Positions 56,403 to 64,000 of a DNA stretch of 64,000 bases are shown here, piece after piece. Source of the DNA: Rugosibacter sp. (GTDB lineage Bacteria > Pseudomonadota > Gammaproteobacteria > Burkholderiales > Rhodocyclaceae); assembly GCA_030645365.1 (NCBI GenBank), contig JAUSMB010000047.1, positions 26,317-90,316 of the forward strand. The letters run 5' to 3'. Within the stretch, counting starts at the first letter, position 1; each line of letters opens with the position of its first letter. The translations under genes and the position numbers were made by a program. The notes beneath the pieces are model-generated. The model did not search any database. It was given only the letters and a program-made list of their open reading frames with translations, and was not told where the DNA came from.

Positions 56403-56900
56403 ATGAATCTGCAACGCATCATCACGCATTTGCTTACCCCGGATTGGTTCGCGCAGCGCGTCTTTCGTCCGGCAGATTTAACGGCGATTGAATCTGCTGT
56501 AGCAGCTTCTGAAAAAACCCATCGTGGCGAATTACGGTTTGTGTTTGAAGGGCAATTACCCATGCTTGCCCTGTGGCGTGATTTGCCTGTGCGGCATCGG
56601 GCAACGCAATTATTTGCGCAGTTGGGCGTGTGGGACACAGAAGAAAACAGCGGCATATTGATCTATGTGCAGCTCATTGATCATCGGGTAGAGATTCTTG
56701 CGGATCGAGGCATTGCACAGCGTGTGCCGCAAGCACAGTGGGATGCCTTGTGTCGTGGCCTGGAAGCAGCGTTTAGACAAAAAAACTATCGTGGTGGTGC
56801 GCTGGAAGCGATCACAAAAGCCAGCGAGTTGTTGGTGCAGCATTTTCCGGCAGGTATAAAAAACCCGAACGAATTACCCAACAGGCCTGTCCGTCTATAA
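56403..56900 (+). CDS. Second TPM-domain protein
   Basis: The real start is ATG 56403, just after the previous stop; the longer track ORF overlaps the Gly-rich coding part. The 165-aa protein has no signal peptide and shows the TPM fold: AIESAVAASEKTHRGELRFVFEG, HRATQLFAQLGVWDTEENSGILIYVQLIDHRVEILADRGIA. It makes the third gene of a lemA-tpm-tpm operon. Confidence 0.88.
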   Translation: MNLQRIITHLLTPDWFAQRVFRPADLTAIESAVAASEKTHRGELRFVFEGQLPMLALWRDLPVRHRATQLFAQLGVWDTEENSGILIYVQLIDHRVEILADRGIAQRVPQAQWDALCRGLEAAFRQKNYRGGALEAITKASELLVQHFPAGIKNPNELPNRPVRL

Positions 56901-56915
56901 CTCCGGCGCTCTTAC

Positions 56916-58178
56916 TTATAGTGCGCCGTCATCCAGGTGCACGACATCATCATGTTCACGCTGGTTTGCCTGATGATGACGCATCACCAGCCACATGCTG
57001 CTGATGACAAAAAATGCAAAGAGCGCAATGATCCAGTAGATCGAAAGCTGGATTCCCAGCAGAGCGGAATACAGTGACGTCATGACCAAAATGGACAGAT
57101 TTTCATTGAAGTTTTGCACCGCAATCGAGTGTCCTGCACCCATCAGGATATGCCCTCGATGTTGCAGCAAGGCATTCATCGGAACGACAAAAAATCCGGA
57201 AAGAATGCCAATAAAAACCAGCAGTATCGACGCCACGACGGTGTTGTTCACAAAGATCATGCCCATCACAACGACACCCATCGCGATGCCCATGGGCAGC
57301 ACGCGCACTGATTTACGCAAGGTAATCATGCGTGCAGCAAGTACCGCACCAATGGCTACACCCACAGCCACAACGCCTTGCAGCAAAGTGGCCTGCGAGA
57401 GATCAATGTTAAGTGCAATTTTGGCCCAATCCAGCACCAGAAACTGCAAGGTGGCGCCTGCACCCCAAAACAGGGTGGTGACGGCCAGAGAAATTCTACC
57501 GAGCTTGTCTTTCCATAACAATTTAAAGCAGTGCGTGAATTCTTGTACCAGATAAACAGGATTGTTCTTGATGGCCTTGTGGTCAACGCCGGTGTCGGGC
57601 ACATACAGATTAAAAATGGCTGCCAGAATATATAAAGCGCCTGTCACGACCAAACCCACTTCGCCCGCGGTGTTGATACCAGTATCCATCAATGGAAAAT
57701 CAAACGCCAGCAAGGACTGCGCAATATCCGGCCTGATCAGCAGGCCGCCGAGTGCCACGCCCAGGATAATGGCCAACACGGTGAGCCCTTCGATCCAGCC
57801 ATTGGCAACCACTAACAGGCGGTGCGGCAGATATTCCGTCACGATGCCGTATTTGGCGGGCGAATAAGCGGCGGCACCCAGCCCGACGACGGCATAGGCA
57901 AGCAGTGGATGCACGTCAAAAAACATCAAGCTGCAACCAAAAATCTTGATGCCATTGCTGATGAACATGACTCGCCATTTGGGCATGGAGTCGGCAAAAG
58001 CACCGACAAAGGCTGCCAGTAGCACATACGACAATGTGAATGAGGTTTTAAGTAGCGGTGTGTATTCCACCGGGGCTTGCATGGCGTACAACATGCCAAT
58101 GGCAGCAATCAACAGAACATTGTCGGCCAGCGCAGAAAAAAACTGCGCGGCCATGATGATATAAAAACCTAACTTCAT
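56916..58178 (-). CDS. lplT: Lysophospholipid transporter LplT
   Basis: LplT is an MFS-type flippase that brings lysophospholipids to the cytoplasmic leaflet for re-acylation. The 420-aa protein has about 12 spans; family motifs are MAAQFFSALADNVLLIAA, GLGAAAYSPAKYGIVTEYLPHRLLVVANGWIEGLTV and GFFVVPMNALLQHRGH. No acyltransferase is fused, unlike in some relatives. It is convergent with the TPM operon and divergent from alr. Confidence 0.93.
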   Translation of the reverse strand: MKLGFYIIMAAQFFSALADNVLLIAAIGMLYAMQAPVEYTPLLKTSFTLSYVLLAAFVGAFADSMPKWRVMFISNGIKIFGCSLMFFDVHPLLAYAVVGLGAAAYSPAKYGIVTEYLPHRLLVVANGWIEGLTVLAIILGVALGGLLIRPDIAQSLLAFDFPLMDTGINTAGEVGLVVTGALYILAAIFNLYVPDTGVDHKAIKNNPVYLVQEFTHCFKLLWKDKLGRISLAVTTLFWGAGATLQFLVLDWAKIALNIDLSQATLLQGVVAVGVAIGAVLAARMITLRKSVRVLPMGIAMGVVVMGMIFVNNTVVASILLVFIGILSGFFVVPMNALLQHRGHILMGAGHSIAVQNFNENLSILVMTSLYSALLGIQLSIYWIIALFAFFVISSMWLVMRHHQANQREHDDVVHLDDGAL

Positions 58179-58407
58179 GTAGGGGGTGCGAGGTGCGCGT
58201 AAGGAACAGTGTGCAGGAAAACGGCAGGCACCATATCAGACAAGCGACCATGGTTAAAAGTTGCGGTTTTATAGCACGAAAGCAGTAACAAGGATATGAC
58301 GCTCTCGCATGAACGCTGGTGAGTTGCTCAAGGCGAGTGATTTTGTGATTGAATTGCAACCTTGACCCCGCTGTGTAATCCAGCACCACTCACCCTTTAT
58401 TGATCAC

Positions 58408-59499
58408 ATGTCCCGACCGATTCATGCGCGCCTTGATTGGGCCGCATTACGCCACAACCATGCCAGGGTTCGCCAGGTGGCGAATCGTTCGAACATCTGG
58501 AGCGTGATCAAGGCCAATGCCTACGGGCATGGCATGCTGCCCGCAGCGCGTGCTTTAGAAGATGTGGCCAACGGTTTTGCGCTGATCGAACTCGAAGGCG
58601 CCATCGCCTTGCGCAAAGCCGGCATCCGCCAGCCGATCCTGATGCTCGAAGGCTTCTATCAGGCGGACGAATTGCCGCTGTTCGCCGAATGGGGGCTGAC
58701 GCCCGTACTGCATGCGCCATGGCAGGTGGAGGCGCTGATTGCCGCGCGCCTGCCGGTGCGCTTGCCGGTGTATCTGAAACTGGATACTGGCATGCATCGA
58801 CTGGGTTTGACTGCCGACGAGTTTGCCCAAGCGCTGGCCAGGCTGAAAACCGCTGATTGCACGGCATCAATCACCGTGATGACGCATTTTGCGGATGCTG
58901 ATGAAGAGCACGGCATCGCCGAACAAATGAGACATCTGCACACGACGACCAATGGACTCGCTCTGCCGAAGTCGCTGGCCAATTCCGCCGCGCTGCTGCG
59001 CTTTCCCGAAAGCCATGCCGATTGGGTGCGGCCGGGCATCATGCTGTATGGCGCATCGCCTTTTCCGGCACGGCAGAGCGCAGAAGCGTTGAACCTCAAA
59101 CCCGTGATGACGCTGACCAGCGAGCTGATCGGTGTGCGCGATCTCAAGGCAGGCGACCGCGTGGGTTATGGCGGAACTTTTGTTGCCCAACGGTCGATGC
59201 GCATCGGCATCGTTGCCTGCGGCTATGCCGATGGCTACCCGCGCCACGCGCCGACCGGAACGCCGGTGCTGGTGGCGGGGCAGCGCACGCGCACGCTGGG
59301 GCGCGTGTCGATGGACAAGTTGTGCGTTGATTTGACGGCGCTGAAAACGCATGGCGTAAAAGTCGGCGTTGGTGATACGGTGGTCCTGTGGGGCGAAGGC
59401 CTGCCTGCGGACGACGTGGCCACCGCCGCAGGCACGGTGGCGTATGAATTGTTTTGCGCCATCACGCCGCGCGTGCCGCTCATCGAAGTCAATCAATGA
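58408..59499 (+). CDS. alr: Alanine racemase
   Basis: This PLP enzyme makes D-alanine for peptidoglycan. The 363-aa chain has the PLP lysine in SVIKANAYGHGM, the MTHFADADE region, the catalytic Tyr side GDRVGYGGTFVA and the C-terminal GVGDTVVLWG. Codons for VKVGVGDTV overlap a minus-strand dispersed-repeat copy. alr-radA is a common betaproteobacterial pair. Confidence 0.97.
   Translation: MSRPIHARLDWAALRHNHARVRQVANRSNIWSVIKANAYGHGMLPAARALEDVANGFALIELEGAIALRKAGIRQPILMLEGFYQADELPLFAEWGLTPVLHAPWQVEALIAARLPVRLPVYLKLDTGMHRLGLTADEFAQALARLKTADCTASITVMTHFADADEEHGIAEQMRHLHTTTNGLALPKSLANSAALLRFPESHADWVRPGIMLYGASPFPARQSAEALNLKPVMTLTSELIGVRDLKAGDRVGYGGTFVAQRSMRIGIVACGYADGYPRHAPTGTPVLVAGQRTRTLGRVSMDKLCVDLTALKTHGVKVGVGDTVVLWGEGLPADDVATAAGTVAYELFCAITPRVPLIEVNQ
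59358..59382 (-). repeat. Dispersed 25-bp repeat, copy 13 (minus strand, inside alr)
   Basis: Two mismatches to the consensus on the minus strand. On the coding strand it reads KVGVGDTV, part of the conserved VGDxVxLWG segment of alanine racemases. Confidence 0.7.
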
Positions 59500-59524
59500 A
59501 TTGAACATCACAAAAATACAAAAA

Positions 59525-60886
59525 ATGGCCAAACCCAAATCCGTCTATTCCTGCACCGAATGCGGCGCGACCGCCCCCAAATGGCAAGGCCAGTGCCCCG
59601 GCTGCGGGCAATGGAACACGCTGGTCGAAGCAGTCATGGAAACTGCCACCCCCGCCGGGCGCAGCTTTGCCTCGCTGGCCGGCGTGAGCAGTTTGCAAAC
59701 ATTAGGCAAGATTCAGCCGCGTGAAGAACCCCGCCAGCCCACCGGCATCGAAGAATTCGACCGCGTGCTCGGTGGTGGCCTGGTCGCGGGCGGTGTAGTG
59801 CTGATCGGCGGCGACCCGGGCATCGGTAAATCCACCTTGCTTTTGCAAGCCCTGGCGCGCCTCGCGCAGACCAATGAGAACGTGTTGTATGTCTCGGGTG
59901 AAGAATCCGGCGAGCAGGTGGCCTTGCGCTCGCAGCGCTTGCAGCTTGATGTCGGCAACATGCAAATCCTTACCGAGATCAATCTGGAAAAAATCCTCGC
60001 CACGCTGATAGCCTCGCGTCCGGCAGTCGCGGTCATCGACTCGATTCAAACCCTGTGGTCGGACGCGCTGCAATCCGCCCCCGGCTCGGTGGCGCAAGTG
60101 CGCGAATGCTCGGCCCAGCTCACGCGATTCGCCAAGCAAAGCGGCACCTGCATCATCCTGGTCGGCCACGTCACCAAGGATGGCTCGCTGGCCGGGCCGC
60201 GCGTGCTGGAGCACATCGTCGACACCGTGCTGTATTTCGAAGGCGACACGCATTCGAGCTTCCGCCTCGTGCGCGCGTTCAAGAATCGCTTCGGCGCGGT
60301 GAATGAGCTCGGCGTGTTCGCCATGACAGAAAAAGGCCTGCGCGGTGTATCCAACCCCTCGGCCCTGTTTTTGTCGCAACATTCGCTGGATGTCGCCGGT
60401 TCCTGCGTGCTCATCACGCAAGAAGGCACGCGCCCGCTGCTGGTCGAAATCCAGGCGCTGGTCGATACCGCGTTTGGCAATCCACGCCGCCTGACCGTGG
60501 GGCTGGAGCAAAACCGCCTGGCCATGCTGTTAGCGGTTTTGCACCGTCACGCGGGCGTCGTGTGTTCCGATCAAGACGTGTTCGTGAACGCCGTCGGCGG
60601 CGTGAAAATCACCGAACCCGCAGCGGATTTGGCGGTGCTCTTGGCGATCGTCTCGTCCCTGCGTAACAAACCCTTGCCCGGAAAATTCGCCGTCTTCGGC
60701 GAAATCGGCCTGGCCGGCGAAATCCGCCCCGCCCCGCGCGGGCAGGAGCGGCTAAAAGAAGCCGCCAAGCTCGGCTTCACCCACGCCATCGTGCCCAAGG
60801 CCAACGCGCCCAAGCAGCCGATCAAAGGCATCGAAGTGATTGCGGTGGATCGGGTGGAAGAGGCGATAGAGAAAATGCGTGGCTGA
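59525..60886 (+). CDS. radA: DNA repair protein RadA (Sms)
   Basis: RadA is a RecA-like branch-migration helicase in recombination, also used in natural transformation in some species. The start is ATG 59525 (MAKPKSVYSCTECGATAPKW), giving 453 aa; upstream codons in the track are in alr. The zinc finger is C-X2-C-X10-CPGC; Walker A is GDPGIGKSTLLL; the RadA motif KNRFG is present; the LonC-like C-terminus begins AVLHRHAGV. Confidence 0.96.
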   Translation: MAKPKSVYSCTECGATAPKWQGQCPGCGQWNTLVEAVMETATPAGRSFASLAGVSSLQTLGKIQPREEPRQPTGIEEFDRVLGGGLVAGGVVLIGGDPGIGKSTLLLQALARLAQTNENVLYVSGEESGEQVALRSQRLQLDVGNMQILTEINLEKILATLIASRPAVAVIDSIQTLWSDALQSAPGSVAQVRECSAQLTRFAKQSGTCIILVGHVTKDGSLAGPRVLEHIVDTVLYFEGDTHSSFRLVRAFKNRFGAVNELGVFAMTEKGLRGVSNPSALFLSQHSLDVAGSCVLITQEGTRPLLVEIQALVDTAFGNPRRLTVGLEQNRLAMLLAVLHRHAGVVCSDQDVFVNAVGGVKITEPAADLAVLLAIVSSLRNKPLPGKFAVFGEIGLAGEIRPAPRGQERLKEAAKLGFTHAIVPKANAPKQPIKGIEVIAVDRVEEAIEKMRG

Positions 60887-60991
60887 GCGGGCAACTCAAA
60901 ACCCACAACAAGATGGCAGTAATCGCTTGCCACTCGACTTAAAATCGACCACAATAAAGCACCTATTTCGGTTTGATTTGGAAGGCGTCCC

Positions 60992-61312
60992 ATGGAACAA
61001 GTTCTCGCTTCGTGCTCGGTCAGCATTACTGAACTAAAACGCAGTCCCAGCGCCGTGCTGGAACAGGCTGGCGCCGAACCTGTTGCGGTGCTCAACCATA
61101 ACCGTCCGGCAGCCTACCTCCTGTCACCTAAAGTTTATGAGGCCATGCTGGAACGGCTGAGCGCTGACCTGCGGCAGACGATTCAGGAAGGCATCGACAG
61201 CGGCCCGGCCATTCCGGCGGATCAGGTATTCGCCGAACTCAATGCGCGTTACGCCGAACCCAGGCAGGTTAGCAAACAGAAAAACAAACAAGCGGACAAG
61301 CGCACGGCTTGA
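60992..61312 (+). CDS. Antitoxin of the Phd/YefM type
   Basis: The 106-aa protein has the antitoxin DNA-binding start SCSVSITELKRSPSAVLEQAGAEPVAVLNHNRPAAYLLSPKVYEAM and a flexible C-terminus rich in Lys/Gln. It overlaps the following ParE/RelE-type toxin gene by one base. It represses the pair and neutralises the toxin in related modules. Confidence 0.88.
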   Translation: MEQVLASCSVSITELKRSPSAVLEQAGAEPVAVLNHNRPAAYLLSPKVYEAMLERLSADLRQTIQEGIDSGPAIPADQVFAELNARYAEPRQVSKQKNKQADKRTA

Positions 61313-61629
61313 TGATTTCCGTCAGTTTTTCGCCGAAGTCCCGGCAAGACCTGGTGGAGATTGGTGACTTCATCGCCAAGGACAGCCGCGCCAACGCCCG
61401 GCGTTTTGTCGCCAAACTGATGGCGCAATGCCAGCGCATCGGCAATGCGCCGATGGGTTATCCCAGCCGGGAAGACTTGGCCGCCGGCCTGCGTATGGCC
61501 CCCATGGGGCACTATGCGGTTTTCTTCCGCGTGCTGGATGACGTGATTCGTATCGAACGCGTGCTTCACGGCGGGCGTGATATGCCAGCCATCTTCAGGC
61601 AAGGCGTACAGCGCACAGCAGCCGAATGA
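61312..61629 (+). CDS. Toxin of the ParE/RelE family
   Basis: The 105-aa protein (start ATG 61312) has the ParE/RelE fold: VSFSPKSRQDLVEIGDFIAKDSRANARRFVAKLMAQCQRIGNAPMGYPSRED, then RMAPMGHYAVFFRVLDDVIRIERVLHGGRDM. Such toxins block gyrase (ParE) or cut mRNA (RelE); ParE is closer by length and the HGGRD end. It lies next to a restriction-modification gene. Confidence 0.9.
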   Translation: MISVSFSPKSRQDLVEIGDFIAKDSRANARRFVAKLMAQCQRIGNAPMGYPSREDLAAGLRMAPMGHYAVFFRVLDDVIRIERVLHGGRDMPAIFRQGVQRTAAE

Positions 61630-61645
61630 TAGGATCGCCGTAACC

Positions 61646-64000
61646 ATGCCCCTCTCCTGGAACGAAATCCGCTCGCGCGCTTTAACCTTTTCCAAACACT
61701 GGGCGGATGCGGCCAATGAGGACGCACAGGCCAAGCCTTTCCTGATTGCATTCTTCGAAGTCTTCGGCATTACCGACAAGCGTTTTGCCAGTTTTGAGCA
61801 TGCGGCGCAAAAATACGATGGCAGCCGGGGTTATGTGGACGCCTTCTGGCCGGGCATCTTGCTGGTCGAGATGAAATCGCGCGGCAAGAATCTTGAGCGC
61901 GCCTACAGTCAGGCGATGGATTATTTCCCCGGCATCAAGGAGCGCGATTTGCCGCGCTACGTGCTGGTCTGCGACTTTGGCCGTTTCCGCCTGCACGACT
62001 TGAAAGAGGGAAGCACCAGCGAATTCGCGCTCGCCGACTTCTACAAAAACGTGCGCCTGTTCGGCTTCATCGCCGGCTATCAGACGCAGGTCATCCAGCC
62101 GCAAGACCCGATCAACATCCGCGCTGCCGAGCACATGGGGCGGCTGCACGACAAAATGAAAGCCGTCGGCTATGTTGGCCGACCGCTGGAAATCTATCTC
62201 GTGCGCCTGCTGTTCTGCCTGTTCGCCGAGGACACCGGCATTTGCGAGAAGCGCCAGTTTCAGGATTATCTGGAACAGCGCACAGCGGAAGACGGATCTG
62301 ATCTGGCCGACCGCATCGCCACGCTGTTCCACATCCTCAACACGCCGAATGACAAGCGCCTCTCCAACCTCGATGAGCAGCTCGCCGCTTTTCCCTACAT
62401 CAACGGCAAGCTGTTCGAGGAAACGCTGCCGCCCGCCGGGTTTGACGCCGCCATGCGCGAAGCGTTGCTCGATCTTTGCGGGCTGGACTGGAGCCTGATC
62501 TCGCCTGCCATTTTCGGCAGCCTGTTCCAGAGCATCATGGATGACACCGCGCGGCGCAATCTCGGCGCGCACTACACCTCCGAAGAAAACATCCAGAAGC
62601 TCATCAAGCCGCTGTTCCTCGATGAACTGCGCGCCGAATTCGAGAAAATCAAAAAGAACCGCAACAAGCTATTCGATTTCCACAAAAAACTGCGCACGCT
62701 GCGCTTTTTTGACCCGGCCTGCGGCTGCGGAAATTTCCTCGCCATCACCTACCGCGAGCTGCGCCTATTGGAACTCGACGTGCTGCGCGCCGCGCACATC
62801 GACGGCCAGCAGATGCTCGACATCCATCAGCTCGTCGCCGTCGACGTTGATCAGTTCTACGGCATCGAGATCGAAGAATTCCCCGCGCAGATCGCGCAAG
62901 TCGCGCTGTGGCTGGTCGACCATCAGATGAACATCAAGGTCAGCGAAGAATTCGGCAGCTATTTTGTGCGCATCCCGTTGAAGCACGCCGCCACCATCGT
63001 GCATGGCAACGCGCTGCAACTCGACTGGAACGCCGTGTTGCCAGCGCCGACTTGTGCGTATGTGCTGGGCAATCCGCCGTTCGTCGGCAAGTCTTACCAG
63101 AACGCTGAACAGAAAGCCGATATGGCGGCGGTGATGCATGACGTCAATGGCGCTGGCGTGCTGGATTTTGTCGCTGCATGGTACGTCAAGGCCGCGCGCT
63201 ACATGGCTGCACAGTCGGCGATTCGCGCCGCGTTTGTGTCCACCAACAGCATCACCCAGGGCGAGCAAGTCGGCGTGCTGTGGGGTTGGCTGCTGGCGCA
63301 TGGTGTGAAAATCCATTTCGCCCACCGTACGTTTTCATGGAGTAACGAAGCGCGTGGCAAGGCCGCTGTGCACTGCGTGATCATCGGCTTTGGTTTGCAG
63401 GATGTCGCCGAGAAAACGATTTTTGAATATGAGGACATCCGGGGCGAAGCGCATGCTATCAAGGCGGCGAACATCAATCCGTACCTGGTAGACGCGCCAG
63501 ACGTGGTGCTGCCTGGGCGAACCAATCCAGTCTGCGCGATACCGATGGTAGTTTTCGGTAGCAAACCAACCGATGGTGGCAATTTGATTCTTACCGAGGA
63601 GGAAAAACGCCAGCTACTAAACAACGAGCCAATGGCAGAAAAATTTGTGCGCACTTACCTGAGCGCCGATGAATTTCTCAACGGAAACGTGCGTTATTGC
63701 CTCTGGTTAAAAGATTGTCAGCCCAACGAATTGCAGAAATTTCCTCACGTTCTACAGCACATCGAACGGGTCCGGCAATTTCGTCTAGCCAGCACCAAAA
63801 CGGCGACGCGTGATAACGCGCTGATGCCGATGCTGTTTGCGGAGGATAGACAGCCAATAAGCAGATATTTGGCTATTCCCAAAACATCATCGGAGCGACG
63901 GCACTGGATTCCAATTGCTTTTTTGGAAGCCGAAGTTATCGTCGCCAGTGAATTATTTACAGTTCAAGGTGCTGGGCTTTTTCACTTCGGCATCCTCACC
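61646..64000 (+). CDS. MmeI-like type IIL restriction-modification enzyme, 3' end beyond window
   Basis: The frame is open for 785 codons to the right edge; the track does not show it because no stop is present. An N-terminal PD-(D/E)XK-like nuclease has LLVEMKSRGKNLERAYSQAMDYF. A helical region follows (NLGAHYTSEENIQKLI). The methyltransferase has FDPACGCGNFLAITYREL (SAM motif I) and LGNPPFVGKS (catalytic NPPF). The rest is the start of a specificity domain. The order nuclease-methyltransferase-target recognition in one chain is that of MmeI relatives, usually about 900 aa or more. Dispersed-repeat copy 9 encodes AVLPAPTC just before NPPF. Confidence 0.9.
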   Translation, partial: MPLSWNEIRSRALTFSKHWADAANEDAQAKPFLIAFFEVFGITDKRFASFEHAAQKYDGSRGYVDAFWPGILLVEMKSRGKNLERAYSQAMDYFPGIKERDLPRYVLVCDFGRFRLHDLKEGSTSEFALADFYKNVRLFGFIAGYQTQVIQPQDPINIRAAEHMGRLHDKMKAVGYVGRPLEIYLVRLLFCLFAEDTGICEKRQFQDYLEQRTAEDGSDLADRIATLFHILNTPNDKRLSNLDEQLAAFPYINGKLFEETLPPAGFDAAMREALLDLCGLDWSLISPAIFGSLFQSIMDDTARRNLGAHYTSEENIQKLIKPLFLDELRAEFEKIKKNRNKLFDFHKKLRTLRFFDPACGCGNFLAITYRELRLLELDVLRAAHIDGQQMLDIHQLVAVDVDQFYGIEIEEFPAQIAQVALWLVDHQMNIKVSEEFGSYFVRIPLKHAATIVHGNALQLDWNAVLPAPTCAYVLGNPPFVGKSYQNAEQKADMAAVMHDVNGAGVLDFVAAWYVKAARYMAAQSAIRAAFVSTNSITQGEQVGVLWGWLLAHGVKIHFAHRTFSWSNEARGKAAVHCVIIGFGLQDVAEKTIFEYEDIRGEAHAIKAANINPYLVDAPDVVLPGRTNPVCAIPMVVFGSKPTDGGNLILTEEEKRQLLNNEPMAEKFVRTYLSADEFLNGNVRYCLWLKDCQPNELQKFPHVLQHIERVRQFRLASTKTATRDNALMPMLFAEDRQPISRYLAIPKTSSERRHWIPIAFLEAEVIVASELFTVQGAGLFHFGILT
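63031..63055 (+). repeat. Dispersed 25-bp repeat, copy 9 (inside the restriction-modification gene)
   Basis: Two mismatches to the consensus. It is read as AVLPAPTC, in the same frame as copies 3, 6 and 8, in the segment before the NPPF motif. Confidence 0.8.

Noticed and set aside
62027-62043. Further repeat match in the restriction-modification gene (GCTCGCCGACTTCTAC)
   Set aside because: Too few matching positions outside CGCCGACTT; read as ordinary coding sequence.
568-63055. Interpretation of the repeat as an E. coli-type Chi site
   Set aside because: The reverse strand contains GCTGGTGA, one base off GCTGGTGG, but the conservation extends over 25 bp and the octamer is not better kept than the rest.
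568-63055. Interpretation of the repeat as CRISPR, REP or integron attC elements
   Set aside because: Copies are kilobases apart, not palindromic, and lie within housekeeping genes; there are no arrays, cas genes or cassettes.
1-64000. tRNA or rRNA genes
   Set aside because: No stretch with tRNA-type T-loop and acceptor pairing or rRNA signatures was found on reading both strands.

Overview
The window is 64 kb of a chromosome from a betaproteobacterium. The gene orders map-glnD, rpsB-tsf-pyrH-frr-uppS-cdsA-dxr-rseP-bamA-skp-lpxD-fabZ-lpxA-lpxB-rnhB, ppsR/ppsA and urtABCDE-ureDABCEFG are all of betaproteobacterial type. The lipid A and BAM genes show a Gram-negative envelope. A Nitrosomonadales-like organism (Gallionellaceae/Sulfuricellaceae/Methylophilaceae neighbourhood) is my best guess, but the sequence alone does not settle the genus. 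No rRNA, tRNA or CRISPR array was seen.

Layout. 1-4016 (minus strand): the end-truncated EamA transporter gene, glnD and map. 4017-4579: a long spacer holding the rpsB promoter and leader. 4580-19759 (plus): translation factors, isoprenoid and phospholipid synthesis, outer-membrane assembly and lipid A synthesis, ending in rnhB and a TrmH-family methyltransferase. 19798-22110: an M29-peptidase-like gene whose 5' end is cut by a complete IS5-group element with intact 4-bp target duplication. 22253-23736: a DUF1329 gene behind a perfect FNR box. 23879-32236: ggt, the ppsR/ppsA pair, nfeD-qmcA, tsaB-rimI and a family-4-type uracil-DNA glycosylase. 32289-37247: an envelope-stress-like block, glrK-qseG-glrR, then GlrR sites, a sigma-54 promoter, a glycine-zipper protein, a 17-codon small ORF and a bactofilin. 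37377-54773: a urea block made of an NCS1-permease/histidine-kinase fusion, a LuxR-type response regulator, a porin, the urea ABC transporter and urease with its accessory proteins. 54859-60886: LemA, two TPM-domain proteins, lplT, alr and radA. 60992-64000: a toxin-antitoxin pair and an MmeI-like single-chain restriction-modification enzyme that runs off the right edge.

The signal that ordinary annotation misses is a 25-bp dispersed sequence. Its left half is CGCCGTATYRCC and its right half AGCGCCGACTTTT. I find 13 copies (0-4 mismatches), 10 on the plus strand and 3 on the minus strand. Some lie in spacers, several directly abut stop codons, and seven or eight lie inside conserved genes, where they are read as ordinary protein sequence. 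It behaves more like a selected oligonucleotide (as DNA-uptake or chromosome-organising sequences do) than like an inserted element. I do not recognise it as a described family.

Two regulatory circuits can be read directly from the DNA. GlrR should activate the sigma-54 promoter of the glycine-zipper gene through two TGTC-N10-GACA sites just behind its own stop codon. FNR/Anr should activate the DUF1329 gene under low oxygen. The urea block couples sensing (a transporter-like kinase), import (porin plus UrtABCDE) and hydrolysis (UreABC with UreDEFG), and carries a half-length HupE/UreJ-like membrane protein between ureA and ureB.
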